A model generated the notes under the pieces. That model was not told where the DNA came from. It did not search any database and saw only the letters and a list, made by a program, of their open reading frames with translations. Below, in pieces: positions 7,253 to 16,037 of a stretch of 32,346 nucleotides of DNA. The position numbers and the translations under genes are program-made. The stretch lies in contig PXCF01000131.1 in the NCBI GenBank assembly GCA_003566715.1, forward strand, positions 1 to 32,346, given 5' to 3'. Position 1 is the stretch's first letter, and each line of letters opens with the position of its first letter. This DNA is from Cryomorphaceae bacterium (GTDB lineage Bacteria > Bacteroidota > Bacteroidia > Flavobacteriales > Schleiferiaceae).

Positions 7253-9392
7253 TCGATTAAAAAAATCCTCAATTTTGATTATCGTACTTATTTTCCATGC
7301 GATATTGGTCAGTGGAAAATCAGACACGATTCTATTTGATGCATCAAAGGGCAGTATGGTCATCGGAAAACAATTACGTTACCACAATAGTGAAGCTGGT
7401 GTTTTAGATCCCGAAAAAATCCTTAAGCAAACCTTTGTCGCTAGCAACGAAGCCATACCCAATCTCGGTATTTCAAATGCTTCTCACTGGTTTAAATTTA
7501 AAGTAAAAAACAAAACGAACGATGACTACATCTATCTTGAGTTTCGCCAGCCACTCATAGACTATATAGCTGTATACGAGATAAATAAACCAAAAAATAT
7601 TCGATTAATTGGAACTGGCGGCGACCTATATCCTTTTCACGAGAGAGAATTAATTCACCCCAATTACTTTTTCTCACTTCCAGTACGGCCTAATGAGACC
7701 AAAGAGTTTTTGGTAGGGGTAAAAAGCGGAGAACAAATCCTTGGTCACTTTATGCTGGCAGACCAAAAAAGCGCCATGAGCTATATAGGGTTAACAGACA
7801 CCCTATTTGGTCTTTATGCAGGCATAATCTTGGCCTTACTGCTCTATAACCTTTTTATTTTTTTCACGGTAAGAGAGATGGTATACATTAAATATGTTGT
7901 GTACATTCTCTTTATTGGCCTCACGCAGCTCTCTCTTCAAGGGTATTCCTTTAAATTTTTGGCGCCTGGCAATTCAGAGTTGGCCAACTTACTGCCCTAT
8001 TTATTTTCCTGCTTTGTAGGCCTATCTGCCATATACTTTATGCGCGATTTTCTCGAATCTAAAAACCGCGTTCCAAACCTACATAAAGCATCCTACTTTT
8101 TTGAATATGCTTACTGGGGCACAATACTCATCCCGCTACTTGGCTTCTTCAATTTTGGGTATTTAATGGTTCTTGCATTAGCCGGAAGCATTTCTTTTTA
8201 CATGCTTTATACCGGTATTGTGGTCTACATGAAGGGTTATAGACCGGCTAAATACTTCCTTATTGGCTGGTCTATGCTGCTCATAGGCATCATCATATAT
8301 GTGCTAAAAGATTTTAATGTTCTCCCTACCAACTTTGTTACCGCTTACACCATGCCTATTGGCTCCGCTGTTGAGGTCATATTGCTCTCATTTGCGCTGG
8401 CCGATCGCATCAATATCCTAAAAAAAGAAAAAGATGCCTCCCAAAAAGCTGCACTTCAATCTTCCAATGAAAAAGCCCAAATTATTGAAGAGCAGAAAGC
8501 AAAACTCAAAAAAACCGTAGACAAGAAGACGAAGGACCTACGCATTGCTATTAAGCATTTAAAGGCCACACAATCAACCCTCGTAGAAGCAGAAAAAATG
8601 GCCTCTCTTGGTCAACTGACTGCTGGTATTGCTCACGAAATTAATAACCCCATCAACTTTATCAGCTCTAATATCTCCCCTCTAAAAAACAACTTTCAGG
8701 ATCTGATTGAAATCATCAATTGTTACGACAAAATTGGCAAAGGTGAAAATGCAGAAGTCATATTGAACAAAATAGATGCATTGAAAAACGATCTAGACTA
8801 TGATTATTTAATTACCGAAATAGAGGAAATATTTGGCAGCCTTAAATACGGAACGTCTCGCGTTATTGATATCGTCAATAGTCTACGAACTTTTTCTTCA
8901 TTAGATGAGTCAGAAATTAAGCGCATCAATTTAAACCTTGCCCTAAAAAGCACCATCACCTTGATCCGCAGCAACATCAATAGCAACATAGACATAATTG
9001 AAGACTACGACGAGGATTTACCACTTATCGAGTGTTATCCGAGTTTTCTGAACCAAGCATTGATGAACATCATCAACAATGCAGTCCAAGCGATTGAGGA
9101 AAAAGACGTGCCTGGTGAAGATGAACGCATTACCGTTCGCACGAAAATAGTGAATCTAGACGCACATATTTCGATATCTGATACCGGCATCGGCATCCCC
9201 AAGCGTATACAATCAAAAATATTTGATCCATTCTATACAACGCGCCCGGTGGGAAAAGGAACCGGCCTAGGATTATCGGTTGCGTTTAAAACCGTGAAAA
9301 GGCACAATGGTACCATAGAAGTAATATCAAGCCCTGGTGCAGGAACCTCTTTTATCATAAAGATTCCCATCACTATGAATGCCTCAAAATGA
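7242..9392 (+). CDS. 7TMR-DISM sensor histidine kinase
   Basis: A 716-residue membrane sensor kinase. Residues 1-25 form a signal peptide or first membrane helix. About 40-175 is a periplasmic 7TMR-DISMED2-type domain (a carbohydrate-binding-like beta sandwich; SHWFKFKVKN, YLEFRQP). About 185-390 contains seven hydrophobic helices (7TMR-DISM_7TM). A coiled coil (about 395-445) leads to the dimerisation helix with the phospho-accepting H in SLGQLTAGIAHEINNPINF. The ATPase domain shows an N box (NIINNAVQAIEE), DTGIGIP, an F box (FDPFYTTRP) and GTGLGLSV. No receiver domain or adjacent response regulator is seen, so its target is unknown. It overlaps the preceding gene by 11 bases, implying joint expression, and is the natural candidate receptor for whatever the two upstream proteins make. 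Confidence 0.88.
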   Translation: MEINRLKKSSILIIVLIFHAILVSGKSDTILFDASKGSMVIGKQLRYHNSEAGVLDPEKILKQTFVASNEAIPNLGISNASHWFKFKVKNKTNDDYIYLEFRQPLIDYIAVYEINKPKNIRLIGTGGDLYPFHERELIHPNYFFSLPVRPNETKEFLVGVKSGEQILGHFMLADQKSAMSYIGLTDTLFGLYAGIILALLLYNLFIFFTVREMVYIKYVVYILFIGLTQLSLQGYSFKFLAPGNSELANLLPYLFSCFVGLSAIYFMRDFLESKNRVPNLHKASYFFEYAYWGTILIPLLGFFNFGYLMVLALAGSISFYMLYTGIVVYMKGYRPAKYFLIGWSMLLIGIIIYVLKDFNVLPTNFVTAYTMPIGSAVEVILLSFALADRINILKKEKDASQKAALQSSNEKAQIIEEQKAKLKKTVDKKTKDLRIAIKHLKATQSTLVEAEKMASLGQLTAGIAHEINNPINFISSNISPLKNNFQDLIEIINCYDKIGKGENAEVILNKIDALKNDLDYDYLITEIEEIFGSLKYGTSRVIDIVNSLRTFSSLDESEIKRINLNLALKSTITLIRSNINSNIDIIEDYDEDLPLIECYPSFLNQALMNIINNAVQAIEEKDVPGEDERITVRTKIVNLDAHISISDTGIGIPKRIQSKIFDPFYTTRPVGKGTGLGLSVAFKTVKRHNGTIEVISSPGAGTSFIIKIPITMNASK

Positions 9393-9401
9393 TGGGAATC
9401 T
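9361..9401. terminator. shared hairpin terminator between the kinase and ftsZ
   Basis: AGATTCCCATCA (9361-9372) and TGATGGGAATCT (9390-9401) are perfect 12-bp inverted repeats around a 17-base loop. The right arm covers the kinase stop codon (9390-9392), so the hairpin lies partly inside that gene. ftsZ ends 22 bases away on the other strand, and the stem could stop both transcripts. The flanking T-runs are weak. Confidence 0.6.
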
Positions 9402-9423
9402 AGCTTAAAATTGTGCTCAAATA

Positions 9424-11439
9424 CTAATCTACATTATCATGCAAGAACGCATTATTCCCCCGCAAACTCGGCCCATTTTCATCGTCGGAAATGCTCAAAC
9501 GACCAATGGATTCGGTTTTGCTCGGCTTTTCGTCTGGGAGGTTTAGCCCTTGACGCTTGTACGCCGGCACGGACGATAACTCATCGACGTATTGATTGGC
9601 ATTATTGCTAAAACGGTGATTGAACGATTGCAACTGCGCCTTGCGTTCTGCATTGCGCTGAGACAAACTTCTGGAGATGGGTTGATCAAAGGGATTCGAA
9701 GAAGCAGCAGGGGTTTCTTTTTTCGCCTGCTTAGGCGCTTCTTCTCGTACCTCAAACGCTAATGTTTTATCCTCTATTTTCGGTTCCTCAGGCTTTTTTT
9801 CTTGCTTCGGTTCGGGCTTAGCATCTCTTAGTGACGCTTCCAACGCCATGTAGTCATCAAGGGTATGACGAATCACTTGCTCATCTTCCTGCGCTGGCTC
9901 ACAATTTCCGGGTTCTTCAACTGCCTTATGGTCTTTAAAAACCTCCTCGTCAAATTGCTGCTCTAGCGCTTCTACGGTAAATCCAGGAATAACCTCTTCC
10001 TTCTCTTCTTCATACACGTCTGCTTCCGGGGCCTTTATCTCTTCTTCCTGAGCCTCGCTCACTTCCATGACCGGCTCATCTTTCTCTTCATAAACGGCTT
10101 CCTCCGACTCGTCTTCAATGGTAAAAGGAACGGCCGTGTCCTCATCGTCTAAGTGGAAGTGCATCAACGTATCTTCTTCCTCTTGTTCTTTTTGCTCTTC
10201 TACAATGCTGTTGGTTGGTGCTTCAAAAGCCATCTCCTCCTCTTCTACCTTGTTCTCCGAAGCCTCCTCAGTCTGGTTTGTTACGCGCGGCTCATCAGAC
10301 GTAGAGAATAAATCAGGTTCTTCTTTGTGTATTGGCTCTTCAGGCTCATTGCTTTTGAGCGGCTTTTCGAAGACGTTCTGACTCACCTCTTGGTCTTCTT
10401 CCAAGGTATGTACGATGCGACGGGTCTTGTGAACGCTAACCGTTTCTTGTTTATCGGTACTGAATCCGGTGGCAATAACGGTTACGGAAACATCGTTGCC
10501 CAAGTCTTCTTCTTCGCCCACACCCATAATGATGTTGGCTCCACCACCCGCTTGCTGCTGAATGTGGTCGTTGATTTCCCCAATCTCGTCGATGGTAATT
10601 TCCTCTTGTCCGGACACAATCAATAGCAACACGTTCTTAGCGCCACGTATGTGATTGTCGTTCAACAAGGGCGAATCAAGGGCTTTTACGATGGCCTCTT
10701 TCGCACGGTTCTCACCCGTAGCACGGGCACTTCCCATAATGGCGGTACCGCTGTTGTTGAGTACGGTATTGGCATCACGCAGGTCGATGTTGATGTTGTA
10801 CTGGTGGGTAATGACTTCGGCAATACCGCGCACGGCAATGGCCACCACCTCGTCAGCCTTGGAAAAGCCCGCTTTGAAACCGAGGTTTCCGTACACTTCT
10901 CGAAGCTTGTTGTTGTTGATGACAATAAGCGAGTCAACGTTTTTACGCATCTGCTCAATACCCTCTTCCGCTTGCTTTAAACGCGAACTGCCTTCAAATT
11001 GAAACGGCGTGGTAAGAATGCCAACGGTCAATATCCCAGCCTCTTTGGCTAAGCGAGCTATGACGGGTGCAGCGCCGGTTCCGGTACCACCACCCATTCC
11101 CGCAGTAATAAATACCATCTTGGTATTGTTCCCCAAGAGCTCCATGACTTCCTCAGCAGATTCCTCCGCTGCTTGACGACCCACTTCGGGGTTGGCGCCT
11201 GCACCCAAGCCTTCGGTCAAACTTCTACCAAGTTGAATCTTATTGGGCACCGGACTGCTTAACAGCGCTTGGTTGTCGGTGTTACACACAAAGAAATCCA
11301 CGCCACGAATACCAAGCGTCGACATATGATTAACGGCGTTTCCACCGCCACCACCAACACCGATCACCTTGATAACGGCAGGCGGATTTTTGGGTAAGTC
11401 AAATTCCAATGCGTCGTTGGGTTCGTTAAAATCTGTCAT
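9424..11439 (-). CDS. ftsZ: cell division GTPase FtsZ with long acidic linker
   Basis: The tubulin-like GTPase that forms the division ring. Residues ~15-330 form the GTPase core: [12 protein letters not shown], the GTP-binding [13 protein letters not shown], and the T7 loop [13 protein letters not shown] that completes the active site of the neighbouring subunit. After it comes an unusually long linker (about 340-610) rich in Glu/Asp, then a conserved [10 protein letters not shown]-type peptide and a terminal block ending FLHDNVD, both typical of Bacteroidota. Total length is 671, against about 380 in E. coli. The linker is expected to be disordered. It is the last gene of the dcw operon, 7 bases after ftsA, and meets the sensor kinase gene tail to tail. 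Confidence 0.97.
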   Translation of the reverse strand: MTDFNEPNDALEFDLPKNPPAVIKVIGVGGGGGNAVNHMSTLGIRGVDFFVCNTDNQALLSSPVPNKIQLGRSLTEGLGAGANPEVGRQAAEESAEEVMELLGNNTKMVFITAGMGGGTGTGAAPVIARLAKEAGILTVGILTTPFQFEGSSRLKQAEEGIEQMRKNVDSLIVINNNKLREVYGNLGFKAGFSKADEVVAIAVRGIAEVITHQYNINIDLRDANTVLNNSGTAIMGSARATGENRAKEAIVKALDSPLLNDNHIRGAKNVLLLIVSGQEEITIDEIGEINDHIQQQAGGGANIIMGVGEEEDLGNDVSVTVIATGFSTDKQETVSVHKTRRIVHTLEEDQEVSQNVFEKPLKSNEPEEPIHKEEPDLFSTSDEPRVTNQTEEASENKVEEEEMAFEAPTNSIVEEQKEQEEEDTLMHFHLDDEDTAVPFTIEDESEEAVYEEKDEPVMEVSEAQEEEIKAPEADVYEEEKEEVIPGFTVEALEQQFDEEVFKDHKAVEEPGNCEPAQEDEQVIRHTLDDYMALEASLRDAKPEPKQEKKPEEPKIEDKTLAFEVREEAPKQAKKETPAASSNPFDQPISRSLSQRNAERKAQLQSFNHRFSNNANQYVDELSSVPAYKRQGLNLPDEKPSKTESIGRLSISDDENGPSLRGNNAFLHDNVD

Positions 11440-11446
11440 GCTGTGC

Positions 11447-12844
11447 TTATTTTACGTCGTCGTTGATAAATTTTTTCAAGCCATTGATGAACTTGTCCAT
11501 CAGTTTGGCCGGGCGGCTTTCCTCTTCGCTTGGTCTTTCGTTTGATTGCTCAAGATTCTTGGCGTCTTCTACCGATAAGTCTCCTTCGGCTGCTGCCGCT
11601 TCTTGCTGATTGTCCACCGGTGGCTCAACCGGCAAGACTGTACCTTGACTTTTATTCATTCTGATACCTTCCATAAGCAAACCAATCCCTGTTGCGTACA
11701 TAGGCGTACTCAATTCTTCCGGGGCGCCACTGGCCAAATTTTCGTCGGAAAAACCAATTCTGGTATCCATACCGGTAACGTATTCCACCAGTTGACGGAT
11801 ATGCTTCAACTGCGCACCACCTCCGGTTAGCACAATACCGGCGATCAATTTCTTGCTCGGCTCGGTATGTCCGTAGTTCTTAATCTCCATATACACCTGT
11901 TCGATGATTTCCACCACGCGCGAATGGATGATCTGCGAGAGGCGCTTTAGGCTAATTTCTTTGCCTTCGCGACCTTTGATACCAGGAATGGAAACAATTT
12001 CGTTTTCTTTATTCTCCCCCGGCCAAGCGCTACCAAAGCGCACTTTCAATTGCTCGGCTTGCTTTTCAATGATGGAACAGCCCTCTTTGATGTCGTTGGT
12101 AATCACATTTCCACCAAAGGGAATGACTGCAGTATGACGAATGATGTTGTCTTTGAAAATGGCCACATCGGTGGTTCCACCGCCAATATCTACCAATACC
12201 ACGCCCGCCTCTTTTTCTTCATGACTCAATACGGCTTCGGCGGATGCTAAAGGTTCTAAAGTGATGGTGCTATCGATCAACCCGGCCGTTTCAATGCATC
12301 GACCGATGTTACGGATGGACGCCACTTGTCCGACCACAATGTGGAAGTTGGCTTCCAGTCTGGCACCATACATCCCAATTGGCTCCTTGATCTCTGCTTG
12401 TCCGTCGATTTTGTATTCCTGCGGAAGTACGTGAATGATTTTTTCACCGGGAAGCATGGTTAGCTTCTCTACGTTTTCCGTGAGCAACTTGATGTCGTTT
12501 TCCTCAATCACCGAATCGGGATTCTCACGGGTGATGTAATCGCTGTGCTGCAAACTGCGAATGTGCTGTCCGGCAATACCGGCCACCACCGACGACACTT
12601 TCAATCCACTGGTTGCCTCGGCTTGTTGAACCGCCGACTCAATGGATCTAACCGTCTGCAAGATGTTGTTGACTACGCCGCGATGAATGCCCAAAGAGCG
12701 GGCTTTTCCGTGTCCGAGAATTTCCAGTTTCCCATACTCATTGTACCGACCAATGATGGCGACAATTTTGGTGGTTCCCAAATCCAAGCCAACAGCGTAA
12801 TCGCCGGGCTTTGCTGCTTGATTTTTGTTTTCTGAGTGTTCCAT
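11447..12844 (-). CDS. ftsA: cell division protein FtsA
   Basis: An actin-like ATPase that tethers FtsZ filaments to the inner membrane. The phosphate-1 motif GLDLGTTKIVAIIG, phosphate-2 DIGGGTTDVAIF and adenosine motif LTGGGAQLKHI are all present, with the FtsA-specific 1C subdomain between about residues 85 and 165. The tail ends LMDKFINGLKKFIND, an amphipathic helix suitable for membrane attachment, preceded by an acidic, glutamate-rich stretch. I place the start at the ATG at 12844 (MEHSENKNQ), 8 bases after the ftsQ stop; a TTG four codons upstream would also be in frame. It is followed closely by ftsZ, its functional partner. Confidence 0.95.
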   Translation of the reverse strand: MEHSENKNQAAKPGDYAVGLDLGTTKIVAIIGRYNEYGKLEILGHGKARSLGIHRGVVNNILQTVRSIESAVQQAEATSGLKVSSVVAGIAGQHIRSLQHSDYITRENPDSVIEENDIKLLTENVEKLTMLPGEKIIHVLPQEYKIDGQAEIKEPIGMYGARLEANFHIVVGQVASIRNIGRCIETAGLIDSTITLEPLASAEAVLSHEEKEAGVVLVDIGGGTTDVAIFKDNIIRHTAVIPFGGNVITNDIKEGCSIIEKQAEQLKVRFGSAWPGENKENEIVSIPGIKGREGKEISLKRLSQIIHSRVVEIIEQVYMEIKNYGHTEPSKKLIAGIVLTGGGAQLKHIRQLVEYVTGMDTRIGFSDENLASGAPEELSTPMYATGIGLLMEGIRMNKSQGTVLPVEPPVDNQQEAAAAEGDLSVEDAKNLEQSNERPSEEESRPAKLMDKFINGLKKFINDDVK

Positions 12845-12852
12845 AATGGGGT

Positions 12853-13584
12853 TCAATATTGACAGACTACCTGTCGATTAAATCGCAAATCAACGTAATT
12901 CAACTTGCTTGCTTTTTCTTCGTCTAATGCGTTCAGCCAAAAGGTGCGCAATTTCTCTAATCGCCTTACCATGTCTTGCTGAACGCCCAATCTAATCTTA
13001 AAACTTAGTCCAACCGGGTGCATTATCGCTTGTCCGTTGTCTTCAAAATGAATCCCTCCAATACGATCGCTAAAAAAAGCATCTTCGCGAATGAAGCGAA
13101 CCAGAGTCATCAACGCCGGACGCTCCCATGCATCTACTTCTCCGGTCAACAACAAAACCGGCTTGGCGTAGCGACTGCTCAAGGGAAAAGGCTCTCCGTA
13201 TTCGTCTAAGTAAAAAGAACGTTTGCCATCAAAAACTCTTGCAAAGGGACGTTTAACCTTCGTCTTGATATATAAAGTCCCTTTAAGCGATGAAAATACC
13301 TCACTTTTTTTCACCATAGGATGCGCATCAACACTTTCTTCCAACATGGCAATGTTGATTTCCCGGCGCTTATTTCCTTCGCAGCAACCCGGTAATACGG
13401 CGATGGTTTCTCGTACATCGTCTTCGTGGAGCAAAGACATATCTCCCTGATTTTCAATCATAAAAACCACTTCCTCCGACAGCATATCTCGATACTGATT
13501 ACTCGCGTATATCCCACTGACTATCAGCGCTACCAACATTATTATACCAACAATGGTTTCCAGTACAAATCTTTTCTTGCTCAT
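12853..13584 (-). CDS. ftsQ: cell division protein FtsQ
   Basis: A bitopic inner-membrane divisome protein that scaffolds FtsL and FtsI. A short cytoplasmic N-terminus (MSKKRF) precedes one membrane helix (about residues 8-28, IVGIIMLVALIVSGIYA). A periplasmic region follows that fits a POTRA plus beta domain; sequence conservation is low, as is usual for the family. The assignment rests on topology, length (243) and position between murC and ftsA. The start is the ATG at 13582-13584, overlapping the murC stop by four bases (ATGA). A longer frame beginning at 13629 would add 15 residues encoded inside murC and is less likely. Confidence 0.88.
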   Translation of the reverse strand: MSKKRFVLETIVGIIMLVALIVSGIYASNQYRDMLSEEVVFMIENQGDMSLLHEDDVRETIAVLPGCCEGNKRREINIAMLEESVDAHPMVKKSEVFSSLKGTLYIKTKVKRPFARVFDGKRSFYLDEYGEPFPLSSRYAKPVLLLTGEVDAWERPALMTLVRFIREDAFFSDRIGGIHFEDNGQAIMHPVGLSFKIRLGVQQDMVRRLEKLRTFWLNALDEEKASKLNYVDLRFNRQVVCQY

Positions 13585-14942
13585 CGGACAGATTTTTTTT
13601 GAATAAACGACAGCAAGTCCGACATACATTGGTCAACATCTCCGGCACCGGCAGACACCACAACATCGGGATTTTCTTTTTCTAACCATTCGCCAATAAA
13701 CGGAAAATCAACTTCTACGGCGGAGACATTTTTCATCCGTTTTATTATCTCGCTACTGTCCATACCCTCGTCGGGATTTTCGCGAGCGGCATAAACGGGT
13801 AACAAAGCCGGGGCGTCCACCCGATCAAGTTCTGCGGCAAATTCGTCGACAAAATCACGGGTACGGCTATACAAATGCGGTTGAAATACCAAGGCAATTT
13901 TTTTCTGCGGATACAGCTCCAATACGGTGTTAATCAACGCCCTTAATTCCGATGGATGATGGGCGTAGTCATCGATTACTGCAAAGTCGGCATGGCGATG
14001 GTGCCATACAAAACGGCGATTAACGCCGAGAAACGTATTGAGTCCACTACGCACCTGTTCTAATGTCAATCCATTCATCAAGGCCAAAGCCGAGGCCGCG
14101 ACGGCATTTTCTACGTTGTGTTTACCTGGCAGCGTTAAAGTCACATGATCAATATCTCCCTCTGGTGTACACAGTCGAAAGACATACACGCCATTGTCGA
14201 TGCGTATGTCAACGGCTTTAAAATCCGCGATTGCATCGCCGGAGGTGTAGGTGAATTTCGCAGGAATATCGACTTCGCTTTGCACAATTAAGGCGCCATT
14301 GGCCTTTGCTTTGTTGGCAAACAACCGGAAACTCTCCTCCAACTTGTCCTTGCTTTGGTAAATGTCTAAGTGGTCGCTGTCGGTATTGGTAATCACCGCC
14401 CAATTGGGTTCAAGGTGCAAAAACGAGCGATCAAATTCATCGGCCTCAACCACGACGATGGGCTCGTTGCCCTCTAGAAAATTGCTTTTGTAGTTGACGG
14501 CCACGCCGCCCAAAAAGGCATATACTTGTCTATTAGCCGCGTGAAACAAATGTGCTAACATGGCGGTGGTTGTTGTTTTCCCGTGGGTACCGGCCACCGC
14601 CAAACAGGTCATTCCCGATGTAATTCTCCCCAACACTTCCGAGCGCTTCTTCATAGGAAAGCCGGCATCAACAAAGTGTTTGTAGATGAGGTTGTTTTCT
14701 CTCACTGCAGGCGTTCGCACCACCAATGCATCGCCTTGGCAATCTCCACGCCATTCCTCTTGAAGTACACTTTCATCGTAGGTGATGTTGGCGCCTTCCT
14801 TCTCCAATGTCCGACACAAATCGGTTTGTGTGCGATCAAAGCCATACACGCGATGACCGCGGGCCAAGAAATACCTGGCCAAGGCACTCATTCCAATGCC
14901 GCCAATACCAAGAAAGTATATGTTGGTTGGAAAACTACTCAT
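13581..14942 (-). CDS. murC: UDP-N-acetylmuramate--L-alanine ligase MurC
   Basis: The cytoplasmic ATP-dependent ligase that adds L-alanine to UDP-MurNAc, the first step of peptidoglycan stem peptide synthesis. The N-terminal UDP-binding Rossmann region is FLGIGGIGMSALARYF. The ATP loop is AGTHGKTTTTAMLAHL (about residue 115). The conserved VVEADEFDRSF and DDYAHHPSELRA segments include metal- and ATP-binding residues. Length (453) is standard. It overlaps murG upstream and ftsQ downstream by four bases each, so translation of the three is probably coupled. Confidence 0.97.
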   Translation of the reverse strand: MSSFPTNIYFLGIGGIGMSALARYFLARGHRVYGFDRTQTDLCRTLEKEGANITYDESVLQEEWRGDCQGDALVVRTPAVRENNLIYKHFVDAGFPMKKRSEVLGRITSGMTCLAVAGTHGKTTTTAMLAHLFHAANRQVYAFLGGVAVNYKSNFLEGNEPIVVVEADEFDRSFLHLEPNWAVITNTDSDHLDIYQSKDKLEESFRLFANKAKANGALIVQSEVDIPAKFTYTSGDAIADFKAVDIRIDNGVYVFRLCTPEGDIDHVTLTLPGKHNVENAVAASALALMNGLTLEQVRSGLNTFLGVNRRFVWHHRHADFAVIDDYAHHPSELRALINTVLELYPQKKIALVFQPHLYSRTRDFVDEFAAELDRVDAPALLPVYAARENPDEGMDSSEIIKRMKNVSAVEVDFPFIGEWLEKENPDVVVSAGAGDVDQCMSDLLSFIQKKSVR

Positions 14943-16027
14943 CGGTCGATTAACTTTAATACCTCGTGAAGAATATCCTGCGTGGCGTTGGGTTTCCCCA
15001 TGGCTTTTGCTTTTGCTGCAATGCGCTGACGCTTATCGGCATCCCCAATCAAGTCGTTGACAACCCGAGGGAAGGTGTCTATCTCATTTTCGTCCACCAC
15101 CGCAGCGGCGTCGTTTATCTTCAAACTGTCGGCATTTTTTCGCTGGTGATCTTCGGCAACCCAAGGTGAGGGAATCAACACCGAGGCTTTCCCCAAAGCA
15201 CATAGCTCCGACAGCGTACTGGCACCGGCTCTGGCCACCACCAAATCCGCGGCGGCGTACGCTTTGTCCATATCGTCAATAAAGGCGTTGATCCAGATGC
15301 CATCGCGACCGCTGTAAGTTGGCACGTAACTATCCGCATAGACTTTTCCCGTTTGCCAAATGAGCTGCGCCGAATTGCCAAATGTCTCCACCCATTGCTT
15401 GGTCGCCTTGTTGATGGACGCCGCGCCCAAACTGCCGCCGGTAACCAATATAACCGGACGTTCGGGGTCGAGACCAAAGCTCTGACACGCCTCTGTTTTT
15501 GCTGGCTGATTGTTGAGTAAACTCGACCGGATGGGATTACCCGTGAGCACAATGCGGTCCTTTGGAAACCAACGCTCCAGCCCCTCAAATGCGACGCAAA
15601 TAACAGCTGCACGCTTGGCTAAAATCTTATTGGTAATGCCTGGAAATGAATTTTGTTCCTGAATGACAATGGGGATACCCGCTCTGGAAGCTGCATAGAG
15701 CAATGGTCCACTGGCAAAACCTCCAGTGCCAATAACCACCGCCGGCTTATTCTTCTTTATGATGCGGTGGGATTTCCACAAACTGCTGATGAGTTTGAAA
15801 GGAAACATCAGGTTTTTTAGCGTCAATTTACGTTGGATACCACTGATCCACAATCCGGTAATGGGATAACCGGCGGCAGGGACGCGTTGCATTTCCATTC
15901 TATCAGAAGCCCCCACGAAAGAGATGGCCGTATCCGGACGCGCTTCTTTCAACGCATCGGCAATGGCAATGGCTGGAAATATGTGTCCGCCCGTTCCTCC
16001 TCCACTTAAAATGACGTTCTTGGCCAT
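14939..16027 (-). CDS. murG: UDP-GlcNAc:lipid I N-acetylglucosaminyltransferase MurG
   Basis: The GT-B glycosyltransferase that converts lipid I to lipid II on the inner face of the membrane. The N-terminal glycine-rich loop SGGGTGGHIFPAIAIADAL and the second-domain GGSLGAASINK are typical, as are TGNPIRSS and the donor-binding RAGASTLSELCALGK. The start is set at the ATG at 16027 (MAKNVILSGGG), which gives the expected 362 residues and lies 10 bases after the ftsW stop. The longer open frame would start inside ftsW with an atypical basic extension. It overlaps murC by ATGA. Confidence 0.96.
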   Translation of the reverse strand: MAKNVILSGGGTGGHIFPAIAIADALKEARPDTAISFVGASDRMEMQRVPAAGYPITGLWISGIQRKLTLKNLMFPFKLISSLWKSHRIIKKNKPAVVIGTGGFASGPLLYAASRAGIPIVIQEQNSFPGITNKILAKRAAVICVAFEGLERWFPKDRIVLTGNPIRSSLLNNQPAKTEACQSFGLDPERPVILVTGGSLGAASINKATKQWVETFGNSAQLIWQTGKVYADSYVPTYSGRDGIWINAFIDDMDKAYAAADLVVARAGASTLSELCALGKASVLIPSPWVAEDHQRKNADSLKINDAAAVVDENEIDTFPRVVNDLIGDADKRQRIAAKAKAMGKPNATQDILHEVLKLIDR

Positions 16028-16037
16028 GGTGTTTTGT

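Noticed and set aside
9543-11002. Several antisense open frames across ftsZ
   Set aside because: They are shadows of a strongly conserved gene; their low-complexity Ser/Val-rich products mirror the Glu/Asp-rich linker.
13585-13629. Longer ftsQ start at 13629
   Set aside because: It would add 15 residues encoded within murC; the ATGA overlap at 13581-13584 gives the expected short cytoplasmic N-terminus.
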